In this document: piece after piece, positions 1 through 9,762 of the stretch
Layout of the letters: each line of letters starts with the position of its first letter
Position numbering within the stretch: the stretch's first letter is position 1
From: Palleronia abyssalis
Lineage (GTDB): Bacteria > Pseudomonadota > Alphaproteobacteria > Rhodobacterales > Rhodobacteraceae
Assembly: GCF_900302445.1 (NCBI RefSeq)
Contig: NZ_ONZF01000002.1
Location: 124,001 to 188,000 of the forward strand
Length of the DNA: 64,000 bases
Direction: 5' to 3'
Translations under genes and position numbers: made by a program
Notes under the pieces: model-generated
Told to the model about the DNA's origin: nothing
The model's input: the letters and a program-made list of their open reading frames with translations, nothing else
Databases searched by the model: none

Positions 1-42
1 CAAAGCCTCGGTCCGGGCCGCGCCACTCAGTTTATCGTTCAT
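1..42 (-). CDS. 4a-hydroxytetrahydrobiopterin dehydratase, N-terminal fragment (runs off left edge)
   Basis: Only the first 14 codons are inside the window. They read MNDKLSGAARTEAL, which resembles the N-terminus of pterin-4a-carbinolamine dehydratases (PhhB family), enzymes that recycle the pterin cofactor of aromatic amino acid hydroxylases. A strong ribosome-binding site (AGGAGAG) lies just upstream of the ATG. The ATG overlaps the TGA of the acyltransferase gene (ATGA), so the two are translationally coupled. The fragment is too short for certainty; the call rests on the N-terminal pattern and would need the sequence to the left. Confidence 0.5.
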   Translation of the reverse strand, partial: MNDKLSGAARTEAL

Positions 43-1220
43 TCGCTCTCTCCTCGCGACTTTCGGAACGGACCGAAGCTGGTCAAAATCTCGATCTCTT
101 CGTCGACGGCGGCGCGTTCGGCGTCAAGGAATTGCTCGACCGCTCCGCGGAATCCCGGGTCCGCGATCCAGTGCAGCGAATGGACCGGATGGGGCAGATA
201 TCCGCGCGCCAGCTTGTGCTCGCCCTGGGCGCCGGCCTCGACCCGGGTCTGTCCGTCTGCCAGCGCCCAATCGATGGCCTGGTAGTAACACAGCTCGAAA
301 TGCAGGAACGGCACGTCCTCGGCGCAGCCCCAGTAACGCCCGTACAGCGTTTCGCGCCCGATCAGGTTCAGCGCACCGGCCACGGGGCGGTCGCCGTCGA
401 ACGCCATGATCAGCAGGATATCGTCGCGCAGATGGGCCTGTGCCTCGTGGAAGAACTGGCGCGTCAGATAGGGGCTGCCCCATTTGCGCGCCCCGGTGTC
501 CTGATAGAAGATCCAGAACGCGTCCCAGTGTTCGGGCGTGATCTCGTCTCCGGTCAGGTGCCGGATCGTCAGCCCCGCGTTCTGCGCCTCGCGCCGCTCC
601 TTGCGGATGTTCTTGCGTTTGCGGGACGAGAGCGAAGCGAGGAACCCCTCGAAGTCGCCATACGCCTCGTCGAACCAGTGGAATTGCTGACCGGTGCGGT
701 GCAGCAACCCCATCTCCGCCCCCGCCTCTGCCTCATCGGCGGTGCAAAAGGTAACATGCGCGGATGACAGGTCGTTCTGATCCGCGATCCGAACGGTTGC
801 TTCGACCAGTGCGGCGCGGCCGATTTCCTCGAACCCCGACTTAACCAGAAACCGCCGCCCGGTGGCCGGCGTGAAGGGCACCGCCATTTGCAGCTTGGGG
901 TAATACCGGCCGCCCGCCCGTTCGAGCGCGTGGGCCCAAGCGTGGTCGAAGACATATTCGCCCTGGCTGTGTCCCTTCGCGTAAAGCGGGGCGCAGGCGA
1001 CGATCTGGTCGTCGACCTCGGCGGTCAGGTAATGCGGCTCCCACCCGGTTCCGGGCCCGACGGATCCGGATGTTTCCAGCGCCAGCAGGAACCGATGCGT
1101 TGTGAACGGGTCGTTCGGCCGCCCCTCGGCCGCTTCGGGGCATGCACAGGCATCCCAGTCCCCGGGGTCAATCGAGGTCAGGCTGCGATGGGTCGAAACG
1201 GAAATCTCGGAGTCTTCCAT
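39..1220 (-). CDS. GNAT-fold acyltransferase (COG3146/DUF482, FemAB-like)
   Basis: A protein of 393 residues that resembles the DUF482/COG3146 proteins, a GNAT-fold group related to FemAB peptidyltransferases. Its substrate is unknown. The C-terminal half carries the acyltransferase-like core (HFELCYYQAIDWAL, and an E-G-A-Q-G-E-H-K stretch typical of the group). An ORF extends 47 codons further upstream, but that part overlaps the end of the glycerophosphodiesterase gene and looks non-native, so I start at the ATG of MEDSEISVSTH. It lies 50 bases after the upstream stop and is probably in one operon with its neighbours. Confidence 0.75.
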   Translation of the reverse strand: MEDSEISVSTHRSLTSIDPGDWDACACPEAAEGRPNDPFTTHRFLLALETSGSVGPGTGWEPHYLTAEVDDQIVACAPLYAKGHSQGEYVFDHAWAHALERAGGRYYPKLQMAVPFTPATGRRFLVKSGFEEIGRAALVEATVRIADQNDLSSAHVTFCTADEAEAGAEMGLLHRTGQQFHWFDEAYGDFEGFLASLSSRKRKNIRKERREAQNAGLTIRHLTGDEITPEHWDAFWIFYQDTGARKWGSPYLTRQFFHEAQAHLRDDILLIMAFDGDRPVAGALNLIGRETLYGRYWGCAEDVPFLHFELCYYQAIDWALADGQTRVEAGAQGEHKLARGYLPHPVHSLHWIADPGFRGAVEQFLDAERAAVDEEIEILTSFGPFRKSRGESE

Positions 1221-1270
1221 CGGCGGGCAAGCTGTGCCGCAAGGGCCGCGTTTCAAGCCTGTTCCCGACG

Positions 1271-1969
1271 TCAGGGGCCGGGTCGAAACCCTTCGAACGT
1301 GATCTGGTCCGCGCAGGCCAGCGCCCGATCCGCATCGACCTGCGACCTTATGGTCCAGCACAGCACCGACGCCCCCTTCGACCGCGCAGCGGTGACCGCC
1401 GGATGATCCAACGTGAGGTGGTCGTGGCTGATGAACGACAGACCCGGCGTCCAGCTGTCGTCCAGGGGATAAGCTTGCACGGTATCCGCATCGGTGGTCA
1501 GGCCGCGCGGGTGGTTCAGGCCGTCGAGCGCGTGGATACTGGCCGGATCGAAGGACATCGCCGCAAGGGGCACGTTCCGGCCGGCAAGGACCTCGCCGAC
1601 CGCTTGGGCCAGGGCCAGCGTGGGCTGCGTCTTGATCTCGACCAAGACCGGGACGCGTCCATCAATCCGGTCCAATACAATGGCCAATGGCAGGATCGTG
1701 TCTGTCGATCCCTGCAGCTGCAGCTGGCCAAGCTCCATTGCTGTCTTCGCACTGACCGCCCCCGTGCCTTCCGTCAGGCGGTCCAGCGTGTGATCGTGGA
1801 ACACGACCGGGATGCCGTCCGCGCTGTACTGAACGTCCAGTTCGATCCCATAGCCGGCCGCAACGGCCGCGTCGAAAGCCGCGCGGCTGTTTTCGATTAC
1901 GCCGCGACCCCGGTCATGCAGACCCCGGTGGGCGAACGGGCGCGAGAGGAAGGCGGCCGATAGTGTCAC
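1271..1969 (-). CDS. Glycerophosphodiester phosphodiesterase
   Basis: Hydrolyses glycerophosphodiesters to glycerol 3-phosphate and an alcohol, feeding phospholipid head-group recycling. The 232-residue protein has the complete GDPD signature: HRG near residue 14, the acidic pair in ELD (E43, D45) and the second histidine in VFHDHTLDR (H58). There is no signal peptide, so it is a cytoplasmic UgpQ-type enzyme rather than the periplasmic GlpQ type. Its ATG overlaps the stop of the RidA gene upstream (ATGA), indicating translational coupling. The family is secure; the preferred substrate is not known. Confidence 0.9.
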   Translation of the reverse strand: MTLSAAFLSRPFAHRGLHDRGRGVIENSRAAFDAAVAAGYGIELDVQYSADGIPVVFHDHTLDRLTEGTGAVSAKTAMELGQLQLQGSTDTILPLAIVLDRIDGRVPVLVEIKTQPTLALAQAVGEVLAGRNVPLAAMSFDPASIHALDGLNHPRGLTTDADTVQAYPLDDSWTPGLSFISHDHLTLDHPAVTAARSKGASVLCWTIRSQVDADRALACADQITFEGFRPGP

Positions 1970-2427
1970 GACAGGCGGAAGATGCCTTCGATCTCGACCA
2001 TCACGCCCATGGGAAGGGCAGCGACACCCACGGCGGACCGGGCGTGACGCCCGGACTCGCCCAGCACCTCGACCAGGAAGTCCGATGCGCCGTTTACCAC
2101 CTTCGGCTGGTCGTAGAACCCGGGCGCCGAGGCAACGAAGGCCGTAAGTTTCACGACTTGGGCCAGCCGATCCAGATCCCCGCCACAGGCCGCCTTGACC
2201 TGCGCCAGAAGAGAGATCGCGCAGGCCCTTGCCGCAATCGCCCCGGCCTCGACATCGCCGGGGCCGCCCAGCGTGCCGCGGATCAGGCCGTCGGGGCCCG
2301 TGCTGATCTGGCCCGAGACATGCAGAAGGTCGCCCACCTGAACGAATGGCACGTAATTCGCCGCAGGTGCGGGCGCGTCCGGTAGGGTGATGCCGTGTTC
2401 GGCCAGTTTCGTCTCGATCCGTCCCAT
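1966..2427 (-). CDS. RidA/YjgF family protein
   Basis: A 153-residue member of the Rid (YjgF/YER057c/UK114) superfamily, whose best-known activity is hydrolysis of reactive enamine/imine intermediates from PLP enzymes. It contains the VQVGDLLHVSGQIS strand and the conserved arginine in HARSAVGVAALPMG, the residue that binds substrate carboxylates in RidA. It is longer than classical RidA (about 130) and fits the chorismate-mutase-like subgroup. I chose the ATG of MGRIETKLAEHG; 21 upstream in-frame codons look like shadow sequence. It ends overlapping the phosphodiesterase start. Confidence 0.85.
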   Translation of the reverse strand: MGRIETKLAEHGITLPDAPAPAANYVPFVQVGDLLHVSGQISTGPDGLIRGTLGGPGDVEAGAIAARACAISLLAQVKAACGGDLDRLAQVVKLTAFVASAPGFYDQPKVVNGASDFLVEVLGESGRHARSAVGVAALPMGVMVEIEGIFRLS

Positions 2428-2479
2428 CCGAAAACCCCTGTCTGATGCGCGGCCTCTGTCGCGCTGCACGGCCGCCGCG

Positions 2480-3784
2480 TCAACCTTCACGAAACGCCCG
2501 GGCGAAGTAATCCGTCAATGGCTTCGTCAGGTAGGCGATCGGTGTACGGTCCGACGTGCGCAGATACCCCTCGACCGGCATGCCGGGAAGCAGGACAAGG
2601 CCGTCGGGCAACCGCTCGATCTGGCCGAGATCGAGCATCAGATCCGCTTTGTAGAAAGTGGCCTGGGTCGCCTCGTCGGTGAAGCTGTCGGCCGACACTC
2701 GCAGGACCGTCCCGTGAAGTTCGGGCGTCGTGCGGGCATCGAAGGTGGGGAACCGCAGAATGGCTGGCTGACCGGTTCCGACCTGATCGATATGGACCGG
2801 CGGGACCCGCGCTTCGATCACCGGGGGTCGGTCCGTGGGCACGATGGACATCATCGGCTCGGCGGGGCGAACGACCGCCGTGGGCCCGAAAACGGTCAGA
2901 TCGTGGACGATGCCGCGAACCGGGGCAACGATATCCGTCCGCGCCCGTTGCGCGGCCAGAGCGGCCACACGCTCAGTCGTTTCGGATTCCCGCATCCGAA
3001 TATCGCGCAACTCCGAGATCGCATCTTCCCGCCTCTGTACGGTATAGACCATTTCCTGATCGGCGATTTCCGACAGCCGTTCGCCCGCTTCCGCCCGCGA
3101 CGCGACAAGCTCGCCGATCCGGCCTTCCAGTTGCGCGGCCTCACGCCTCAAGGCGAGAACGCGGCTGGCTTGGGCAAGGCCGCGGTCGAACAGGGACTGC
3201 TGGTCCTCCAGCTCTTCCGTCATGATCCCGACCTGCACGTCCAGCGAGGCAAGCTGTGCATCCAGCCCGCCGATCTGCTGAACGATTTGCGCGCGTCGGC
3301 CCGACAACTGGTTCAAGTTACTTTTCGCCGTGTCGCGACGCGCTTGGAAAAGGTCTGCCTGGCCCTCGACAATATCTGCGACGTCGTCATTGTCCGCGGC
3401 GGCGGCGGCGAGATCCGCGTCGAAAGTCACCTCGGCCGCGTCGTCGCGTTCGGCCTCGAGCCGGGCGCGACGGGCCTGATATTCGGCCAGCTCGATCCGG
3501 GCCGCTGCAAGTTGCGTGTCCAGAAGCGCGGCATCAAGTATCGCAAGCGTTTGGCCTTTCTCGACGTGATCCCCCTCGTCCACGAGCAGCTCGGACACCA
3601 TGCCGCCATCGACATGCTGGACGATCTGCCGGTTCCGCTCGACTTCGATCCGGCCCTGTACGACGATCGCCCCCGACAGTGTCGAGAACGACGCCCAATA
3701 GCCGAACCCCGCCAGAAGCAGGACCAAAGCGGCCAGGCCCAGCATCACCGGACCTCGCGCCGGCCAGTTGGCTGTCTGCCTCAT
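2480..3784 (-). CDS. HlyD-family type I secretion adaptor (membrane fusion protein)
   Basis: Periplasmic adaptor of a type I secretion system, linking the inner-membrane ABC exporter to an outer-membrane TolC-like channel. The 434-residue protein has a short cytoplasmic N-terminus, one transmembrane helix at about residues 13-33, a lipoyl-type half-motif (VVQGRIEVE), a long alternating coiled coil at about residues 95-270, then a beta-barrel region and the C-terminal RTSDRTPIAYLTKPL tail typical of the PrtE/HlyD group. The start ATG overlaps the stop of the ABC gene (ATGA); a longer in-frame extension inside that gene is rejected. No TolC gene or RTX substrate is nearby. Confidence 0.92.
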   Translation of the reverse strand: MRQTANWPARGPVMLGLAALVLLLAGFGYWASFSTLSGAIVVQGRIEVERNRQIVQHVDGGMVSELLVDEGDHVEKGQTLAILDAALLDTQLAAARIELAEYQARRARLEAERDDAAEVTFDADLAAAAADNDDVADIVEGQADLFQARRDTAKSNLNQLSGRRAQIVQQIGGLDAQLASLDVQVGIMTEELEDQQSLFDRGLAQASRVLALRREAAQLEGRIGELVASRAEAGERLSEIADQEMVYTVQRREDAISELRDIRMRESETTERVAALAAQRARTDIVAPVRGIVHDLTVFGPTAVVRPAEPMMSIVPTDRPPVIEARVPPVHIDQVGTGQPAILRFPTFDARTTPELHGTVLRVSADSFTDEATQATFYKADLMLDLGQIERLPDGLVLLPGMPVEGYLRTSDRTPIAYLTKPLTDYFARAFREG

Positions 3785-5517
3785 GAGACGCCCCCACGTT
3801 CGGTTCCGCCCGCAATCGCAAGATGGTTCTTCGTCACCTCGCGCAGCACCTCGTCCTTCGGTCCGAACGCGCGGCGCACGCCCCCTTCCAGTACCAGGAT
3901 CGACCCGCATTGCTGGATGGCGGCAGGACGGTGCGCCATGATGATCACGGCACCGCCGCGGGATTTCACCTGTTCGATCGCCGTGCCCAGCGCCAGCGTC
4001 CCGTCATTGTCCAGATTCGAGTTCGGCTCGTCCAGGACCAACAGGACCGGGTCGCCGTAAAGCGCACGTGCCAGGCCGATCCGCTGGATCTGCCCCCCGG
4101 ACAGCCGCCCGCCCGTAGCAGAAACAAGCGTGTCGTAGCCGTCGGGAAACTCGGTGATCATGTCATGCGCCCCGGCCAGGCGCCCGGCGGCGACGATGTC
4201 GGCAGCCTGCGCCCCGGGATCGAGGCGGGCGATGTTCTGGGCGATGGTTCCGTCGAAGAGCCGGACGTTCTGAGGCAGATAGCCGATGTGCCGGCCCAGC
4301 GCGTCGGGCGAATATTGCGCCAGCGCCGCCCCGTCCAGCCGGATACGCCCACCAGCGGGCGCCCAGGCGTTGACCAGAGCACGCGCCAGGGTCGACTTGC
4401 CGCTGCCCGAGGGGCCGATGACCCCCATTGCCGTTCCGGGCAGGACCTCGAATGACACCATGCGCAGCGTGGCCTGCGATTGCTCGGGCGGGATCACCGT
4501 GACCTGTTCGGCGACCAGCCGTGCGCGGGGGCGGGGCAGTTCGGTGCGGGGCGCCTCGGGCGGGACATGGCCCAGAAGATCGGCAAGGCCGGTCCAGCCC
4601 ATCCGCGCGCGCTGGAGCAGGGGCCACTGGTTCAAAGCGAGGTCGATCGGAGCCAGCGCCCGGCCCATCATGATGGATCCCGCGATCATGCCACCCGGCG
4701 TCATCTGTTCCTGCAAAACCAGCCAAGCCCCGAGCCCCAGCATCAACGACTGGAGGAACAGGCGCAGGGTCTTCGTCATGCTGGAAAACATCGCGTTCGC
4801 CTCGGCGCCGCGAACGCTTTCCCGCAGCGACATGGACCGAAGATCGTCCCACCGGGAAAACGCCGAATCCCGCATCCCCAGCGCGCGGACCGTTTCGGCC
4901 TCGGCCCGCAGTCGGTCGGACATCTGTTGCGCTTGAAGGGTCGCGACCTGTCCCCGCGACTGCGCCCCGTGCGACAGCGCCTGGTTGATCAATGTCACAA
5001 GGATCAGAACGATCATCCCGCCCAGCGCCAGCGCCCCGAGAAGCGGGTGAAACAGGAAGATGATCGCCAGAAAGATCGGCGTCCATGGCAGGTCGAACAG
5101 CGCGGTCAGCATCGTCGATGACAGAAGCCGTCGCACCGCCTCGAGGTCGCCCAGTCCGTTCGACGGCCCGCCTTGGGTCCTGCTGGACGGCGACTGCATC
5201 GTGGCCTCGAACACGCGCCGATCCAGCTTTGCCTGGAACCGTGCCCCGATCCGCGACAGCACGCGCGCCCGTGCCGCATCAAGAAGGCCCATGATGCCGA
5301 AAAGGAATGCCATCAGCAGGGTCAGCGCGATCAGCGTCGCTTCGGACCGCGAACCCAGAACCCGGTCGTAGACCTGAAGCATGTAAAGCGGGCCGGTCAG
5401 CATCAACAGGTTCACGAAAAGCGAAAACACCGCGACGGCCGCGAACAGACCCCGGCTTTCCGCCCGGATCGCGCGTAGCTCGTCCCTGCCCCTCTGCCGC
5501 GCGAACTCTGACTGCAT
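3781..5517 (-). CDS. Type I secretion system permease/ATPase (PrtD-like ABC exporter)
   Basis: Inner-membrane ABC exporter (578 residues) that powers one-step secretion of a protein substrate. The N-terminal transmembrane domain starts with a hydrophobic helix at about 24-46 and the PLYMLQVYDRVL motif typical of PrtD/HasD exporters. The nucleotide-binding domain has Walker A GPSGSGKST (368-376), signature LSGGQ (472-476) and Walker B VLLVLDEP (about 491-498). There is no C39 peptidase domain, so substrates should carry C-terminal secretion signals. It is coupled to hlyD by a 4-bp overlap and is divergent from the small secreted protein at 5627. Confidence 0.93.
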   Translation of the reverse strand: MQSEFARQRGRDELRAIRAESRGLFAAVAVFSLFVNLLMLTGPLYMLQVYDRVLGSRSEATLIALTLLMAFLFGIMGLLDAARARVLSRIGARFQAKLDRRVFEATMQSPSSRTQGGPSNGLGDLEAVRRLLSSTMLTALFDLPWTPIFLAIIFLFHPLLGALALGGMIVLILVTLINQALSHGAQSRGQVATLQAQQMSDRLRAEAETVRALGMRDSAFSRWDDLRSMSLRESVRGAEANAMFSSMTKTLRLFLQSLMLGLGAWLVLQEQMTPGGMIAGSIMMGRALAPIDLALNQWPLLQRARMGWTGLADLLGHVPPEAPRTELPRPRARLVAEQVTVIPPEQSQATLRMVSFEVLPGTAMGVIGPSGSGKSTLARALVNAWAPAGGRIRLDGAALAQYSPDALGRHIGYLPQNVRLFDGTIAQNIARLDPGAQAADIVAAGRLAGAHDMITEFPDGYDTLVSATGGRLSGGQIQRIGLARALYGDPVLLVLDEPNSNLDNDGTLALGTAIEQVKSRGGAVIIMAHRPAAIQQCGSILVLEGGVRRAFGPKDEVLREVTKNHLAIAGGTERGGVS

Positions 5518-5626
5518 CCTGAACTGTGCCTTGAGAATTGCCGGGTTGAACCTAGACTTGCCACGTTACCAAGTCACTAAGATCTTCGCGACCTGCGCGG
5601 GGATCCCTCTCCGGGAGGAGGTTTCC

Positions 5627-6034
5627 ATGGGACGCCCCATCTATGTCATCGCCACCGCCACTGTTCTGGCAGGGCCCGCCCTGGCGCAGGACCTGTCGTT
5701 CGACGGCCTGTGGCGTGCGAACCCGACTGTCGAATGCGTCTATACAGGGGGCGATGGCAGCGCGCTGAAGATCGAGGATCGCGTGCTCTACGGCGCCGAG
5801 ACGACTTGCGACATGACCAATCCCGTCAACGTGAACGAGATGGAGGCGATCCTCTACGACATGGAATGCGAGGCCGAGGACGACGAGTTCCAGGACCGCG
5901 CGATGTTCATGACGGCGGCCGACGGGGGGCTTTACCTGATCTGGAACGGGTTCGCGTTCAAATACGAAGCCTGCGGCGACGATCCGGCGCTGGGCACCGT
6001 GACGACCTCGGATCAGGTCGGCATCGGCGAGTGA
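5627..6034 (+). CDS. Hypothetical secreted protein
   Basis: A 135-residue protein with a clear signal peptide (MGRPIYVIATATVLAGPALA, likely cleaved after ALA). The mature part is acidic and has four cysteines (in VECVYTGG, TTCDMTN, DMECEAEDD and EACGDD), so disulfides in the periplasm are plausible. A strong ribosome-binding site (GGGAGGAGG) fixes the ATG; the ORF is open 32 codons upstream but without coding character. It is divergent from the type I exporter and ends immediately before the convergent transglycosylase gene. I do not recognise the family. Confidence 0.75.
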   Translation: MGRPIYVIATATVLAGPALAQDLSFDGLWRANPTVECVYTGGDGSALKIEDRVLYGAETTCDMTNPVNVNEMEAILYDMECEAEDDEFQDRAMFMTAADGGLYLIWNGFAFKYEACGDDPALGTVTTSDQVGIGE

Positions 6035-7990
6035 TCAGCGCCCCTTCAACTCTTCCGTGATCCTGATCTTCTCGTCAGGCCGGCCAAGCCGGGCGCGATA
6101 GACGGGCAGCGATTCGGCGACGCGCATTGCATAGTTCCGGGTCTCGTCGAAGGGAATCATCTCGATCCAGTCGATCACATCGACCCCCGGATCGCGCGGA
6201 TCGCCCCGTTCGCGCATCCAGCGCAGCGGTCGGCCGGGCCCCGCATTGTATCCCGATGACACCAGCACCGGGTTCTGCCCGAACCGCCGTTCTAGCCCGG
6301 CCAGATAAGCCGTCCCGAGTTGCGCGTTATAGCTTGGATCGGCGAACAGGCGGTCGCGCGAATAGCGGATCCCCAGCTCGCGCGTCACGTCCTGCGCGGT
6401 GCCGGGCATCAACTGCATCAGTCCGCCTGCGCCCACCCCGGACGAGACCACGGGGTCGAACTCGCTTTCGCGGCGCGCGATGGCCAATGCCAGCTCCTCC
6501 GATACGGGAAGCTGTTGCAGGCCCAGGTCGACCACCGGGAAATAGGCGCGCGGGATGACGATGCCGTTCTGCGCGGCCTCCTTGGCAACCCGGATCGCGA
6601 TATGCGGCTCTCCCAATGTCAGGATCAGGTCGCCCAGCGTCGCGGCGTCTTCCGCGTCAAGGCTTTCGGTCAGGTGGGTGAAGAAGATCTCGGCCATGTT
6701 CCTCTCACCGGCGGCCTGGAGCAGCAGCGCCGCCTCCAGCACAGAGGAATCGCGGAACGAGGCTTCGGACAACGGACGCGACGGGCCCGGGTCGACCAGT
6801 TCGGGGTCGATGCCGACCCCCGCCTTCTCGGCCGCCAGAAGCCCGTAGAAGCTGGTCTGGTGTTCCGCCCCCTTCAGGTAAGCCTCCCGCGCCTCTTCCG
6901 GGCGGTCGAGCGCCTCGTTCGCGCGTCCGATCCAGTACCAGGCCCGCCCGAGCGAGATGGGCGTGAACACGGCCTCGCGCATTTTCAGGAAATGGGTCAG
7001 CGCGGCTTCGGGGCGGTCAAGCCGGGTCAGCGAAAGGTACCCGGCCATCCATTCCAGATCCGCGTAATCCGACCCCTCGGACAGCCAGTGCGATGCGGCC
7101 ACGGCATAGGCCGTGTCGTTTTCCCCGGCCCGCATCAATTGACGCGCAAGATCACGACGCTCATCCGCCCAGGCATCTGGATCGCCCAGTTCCTCGGCCG
7201 AGGTGGACTGCCGCAACAACAGGTCGATGGCCGCCGTATCACGGTCGCGAGAAAGGTTCTGACGAAAGGCGCGATAGGCCAAGCCCGGGTCGGCGCGCCG
7301 GGCTTCGGGCAGATCTTCGGCCACCGCCCCCGGATCGGACCCGTTGAGGGCGGCCAGCCGAGCCTGCACGACCTCGCCGTCCTCCCCCTCGATCCGGCGC
7401 GAGGATCGAGTCAGCGCCGTGCCGGCGTTCTGCCAGAACATCCGGTCGGCGCGCTGCACTTCGAGGTCCGCCAGCATGTTGGGGTAAAGCGCCAGAAGGG
7501 CATCCTCGGCCGTACCGGTCATCGACCGTTCGACCCAGGCCAGAGCGGACTCGGCGCGGGCATCCCCCTCCCGGTCCAGTTCGCGGTAGGCGTTCACCAA
7601 GGCCAACGTGCCCTGCCCGGTCGCCGGAGTGGCGTCGCCGAAGAATCGCACGACCTTCTCTGCCTGCTCTTCGCCCGCAGGGACGGCAGGCAGGAACTGC
7701 TCGGCCCGTTGACGCAGGCGAGACAGGCCGGGCCAGTCCGGATTGCGCTCGAGGAAATTCAGCGCCGTCTCGAAATCGCCGAACCCCTCGCGCAGCCACA
7801 TCCATTCGACAATATCGGCTGCTACGGGGCCCGCGCGTTCGGCGGCATCTTCGGCCGCCATCCACAAACCGCGGCGCGCGCGATCCACACCCTCGGCCAC
7901 TCCGGACTGGGCGCCGGTCTGGTCTGGCGGCATCTGCGCGGCGGCCGGGGTGGTCAGGGCAAGAAGGGCGACAATGGCAAGATAATGCAT
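6035..7990 (-). CDS. Soluble lytic murein transglycosylase (Slt70-like)
   Basis: A periplasmic enzyme (651 residues) that cleaves the MurNAc-GlcNAc bond with formation of 1,6-anhydro-muropeptides. There is a signal peptide at 1-18 ([18 protein letters not shown]), a long alpha-helical superhelix rich in tetratricopeptide-like helices (about 30-480), and a C-terminal SLT domain. The domain has catalytic Glu508 in RRESEFD, the [10 protein letters not shown] motif and [10 protein letters not shown]. The stop abuts the stop of the convergent gene at 6034. It is divergent from dapA with 117 bp between the starts. Confidence 0.93.
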   Translation of the reverse strand: MHYLAIVALLALTTPAAAQMPPDQTGAQSGVAEGVDRARRGLWMAAEDAAERAGPVAADIVEWMWLREGFGDFETALNFLERNPDWPGLSRLRQRAEQFLPAVPAGEEQAEKVVRFFGDATPATGQGTLALVNAYRELDREGDARAESALAWVERSMTGTAEDALLALYPNMLADLEVQRADRMFWQNAGTALTRSSRRIEGEDGEVVQARLAALNGSDPGAVAEDLPEARRADPGLAYRAFRQNLSRDRDTAAIDLLLRQSTSAEELGDPDAWADERRDLARQLMRAGENDTAYAVAASHWLSEGSDYADLEWMAGYLSLTRLDRPEAALTHFLKMREAVFTPISLGRAWYWIGRANEALDRPEEAREAYLKGAEHQTSFYGLLAAEKAGVGIDPELVDPGPSRPLSEASFRDSSVLEAALLLQAAGERNMAEIFFTHLTESLDAEDAATLGDLILTLGEPHIAIRVAKEAAQNGIVIPRAYFPVVDLGLQQLPVSEELALAIARRESEFDPVVSSGVGAGGLMQLMPGTAQDVTRELGIRYSRDRLFADPSYNAQLGTAYLAGLERRFGQNPVLVSSGYNAGPGRPLRWMRERGDPRDPGVDVIDWIEMIPFDETRNYAMRVAESLPVYRARLGRPDEKIRITEELKGR

Positions 7991-8107
7991 GTCCCGTTAC
8001 CTATGACACGTCGCGATGAACTCAAACTCACGACCTTGGCAACAGCGCGCACGGCGCATAGGGTCCGCGCCACGCCGGATCCCCCGGCCAGCCAAACGGA
8101 GGACGCC

Positions 8108-8986
8108 ATGTTCCAAGGGTCGATCGTCGCACTGGTCACACCGTTCAAGGACGGCAAGCTGGACCTCGACGCCCTGAAACGGTTGGTCGAGTGGCATGTC
8201 GACGAAGGCACCTCCGGCATTGTCCCCGTGGGCACCACCGGCGAGACTCCGACCCTGTCGCATGAGGAACACGAGACCGTCGTGGCCCAAGTGGTGAAGG
8301 CCGCCGCCGGTCGTGTGAAGGTCATCGCGGGCGCGGGCTCGAACAACACCGACGAGGCGATCCGCCTGGCCCGTCATGCGCAAGAGGTCGGCGCTGACGG
8401 CGCCCTCGTCGTGACGCCCTATTACAACAAGCCCACGCAGGCCGGTCTGCGCGCCCATTTCGAGGCGGTGCACGAAGCCACGGACATTCCCATCGTCATC
8501 TACAACATCCCGGGGCGGTCGATCGTCGACATGTCCCCCGAGACGATGGGCGAGCTTGCCAAGCTGCCGCGGATCGTCGGCGTAAAGGATTCGACCGGGG
8601 ACGTCGTGCGGGTCAGCGAACAGCGCATGACCTGCGGCCCCGACTTCATCCAGTTGTCGGGCGAGGACGCCTCGGCGCTGGGCTTCAACGTCCATGGCGG
8701 CGTGGGCTGCATCAGCGTCACCGCCAACGTCGCCCCCCGCCTCTGCGCCGAGTTCCAGCAGGCCATGGCCGACGGCGACTGGACGAAGGCGCTGGACCTT
8801 CAGGACCGCCTCCTGCCTCTGCACACCGCCATCTTCACCGAACCGGGGCTGGTGGGCGCGAAATACGGCCTGTCGCTTCTGGGCCGGTGCAGCGAAGAAG
8901 TGCGCCTGCCGCTGGTCGGACTGACCGAGGGTACCAAGCTGATGATGAAGTCGGCGATGGAAGGTGCGGGCGTACTGGGCAGCTAA
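8108..8986 (+). CDS. dapA: 4-hydroxy-tetrahydrodipicolinate synthase
   Basis: Condenses pyruvate with aspartate semialdehyde, the first committed step to meso-diaminopimelate and lysine. The 292-residue protein shows the whole family signature: [10 protein letters not shown] (42-51), Tyr132 in VIYNIPGRS, and the Schiff-base Lys160 in GVKDSTG. The frame stays open far upstream antisense to the transglycosylase gene, so the start is set by the family N-terminus ([13 protein letters not shown]) and the AGGACGCC leader before the ATG at 8108. No other lysine-pathway gene is adjacent. Confidence 0.97.
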   Translation: MFQGSIVALVTPFKDGKLDLDALKRLVEWHVDEGTSGIVPVGTTGETPTLSHEEHETVVAQVVKAAAGRVKVIAGAGSNNTDEAIRLARHAQEVGADGALVVTPYYNKPTQAGLRAHFEAVHEATDIPIVIYNIPGRSIVDMSPETMGELAKLPRIVGVKDSTGDVVRVSEQRMTCGPDFIQLSGEDASALGFNVHGGVGCISVTANVAPRLCAEFQQAMADGDWTKALDLQDRLLPLHTAIFTEPGLVGAKYGLSLLGRCSEEVRLPLVGLTEGTKLMMKSAMEGAGVLGS

Positions 8987-9138
8987 GGCGCGCCCATCGC
9001 CAATCTCGACCCCCGATGGCTCAGGGCGGCATCCTGCTCCCGGTGCGCCGGGCGCAGCGGGCCGTGTGGGCAGACCTCTGCTGCCCGAAGAAAGCCCCCC
9101 TTTGGGACGGCATCATTGCATAGCCGCTTTGACCCTAG

Positions 9139-9162
9139 AGTCATCAAGTCATGAAGTCATCA
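9139..9162 (+). repeat. Three tandem 8-bp repeats (AGTCATCA)
   Basis: AGTCATCA, AGTCATGA and AGTCATCA follow each other without spacing in the AT-richer gap between dapA and the DUF1801 gene. They may be a slippage-derived microrepeat or a binding site; nothing in the sequence distinguishes these. The rest of the 273-base gap (8987-9259) shows no gene. Confidence 0.6.
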
Positions 9163-9259
9163 ATGCTGGGCGACGCACGAATGGCGGCTCTCCAATTAAA
9201 CGCTTTGTTCGTTCATGTTAACTTTCGGGGCAGGCGAGATCAAAAGGTAAGGACCGCAC

Positions 9260-9637
9260 ATGCTGAGCAATGCCGAAACGCCAGCTGAATATATGGATAT
9301 GCTGGACGACGATTGGCGTCGGGACAAGTTGCAGCACATCAGGGCGATAATCAAAAAACAGGCGCCGCAGCTTGCCGAGCGCATCCACTACAAGATGTTG
9401 GGATATGGGATTGATGACGCGTTCGCTTTTCACCTCAACGCGCAGCGAGCATATGTCAGTCTTTATGTGGGGAATGCCTCCAAAGTCGACCCGACTGGAG
9501 AGTTGCTGGAGGGTCTGAATGTTGGCAAAGGCTGCATTCGCTTTTCCAAGTCAACTAAGATCGACGACACCCGTATCGACGAATTTATTGCCCTCGCCTT
9601 TGCGATTTGGCGAGAGGGCAAAGACATCGATTGCTAG
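9260..9637 (+). CDS. DUF1801 domain protein
   Basis: A 125-residue protein of the DUF1801 / YdhG-like fold (related to bacterial frataxin-like iron-chaperone folds). The family signature is visible in [39 protein letters not shown] and the C-terminal [18 protein letters not shown] stretch. The molecular function is not known. Base composition is clearly more AT-rich than the surrounding genes and the gene stands alone, which suggests recent acquisition. AAGGTAAGG lies upstream of the ATG as a plausible ribosome-binding site. Confidence 0.8.
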   Translation: MLSNAETPAEYMDMLDDDWRRDKLQHIRAIIKKQAPQLAERIHYKMLGYGIDDAFAFHLNAQRAYVSLYVGNASKVDPTGELLEGLNVGKGCIRFSKSTKIDDTRIDEFIALAFAIWREGKDIDC

Positions 9638-9762
9638 CTGCGAGGGATGGGGCGCTTGCCGGGAAGCGGCCAATCATGTCCTCAATTCAAATTGCAACAT
9701 TGTCCGCATAGCGCACCTCCACCCACGCTGTCGGGACGCATGTCATACTCATGCCAGACGCC

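Noticed and set aside
2387-4060. 557-codon plus-strand frame opposite hlyD
   Set aside because: Antisense shadow of a well-supported HlyD gene, with no recognisable domain.
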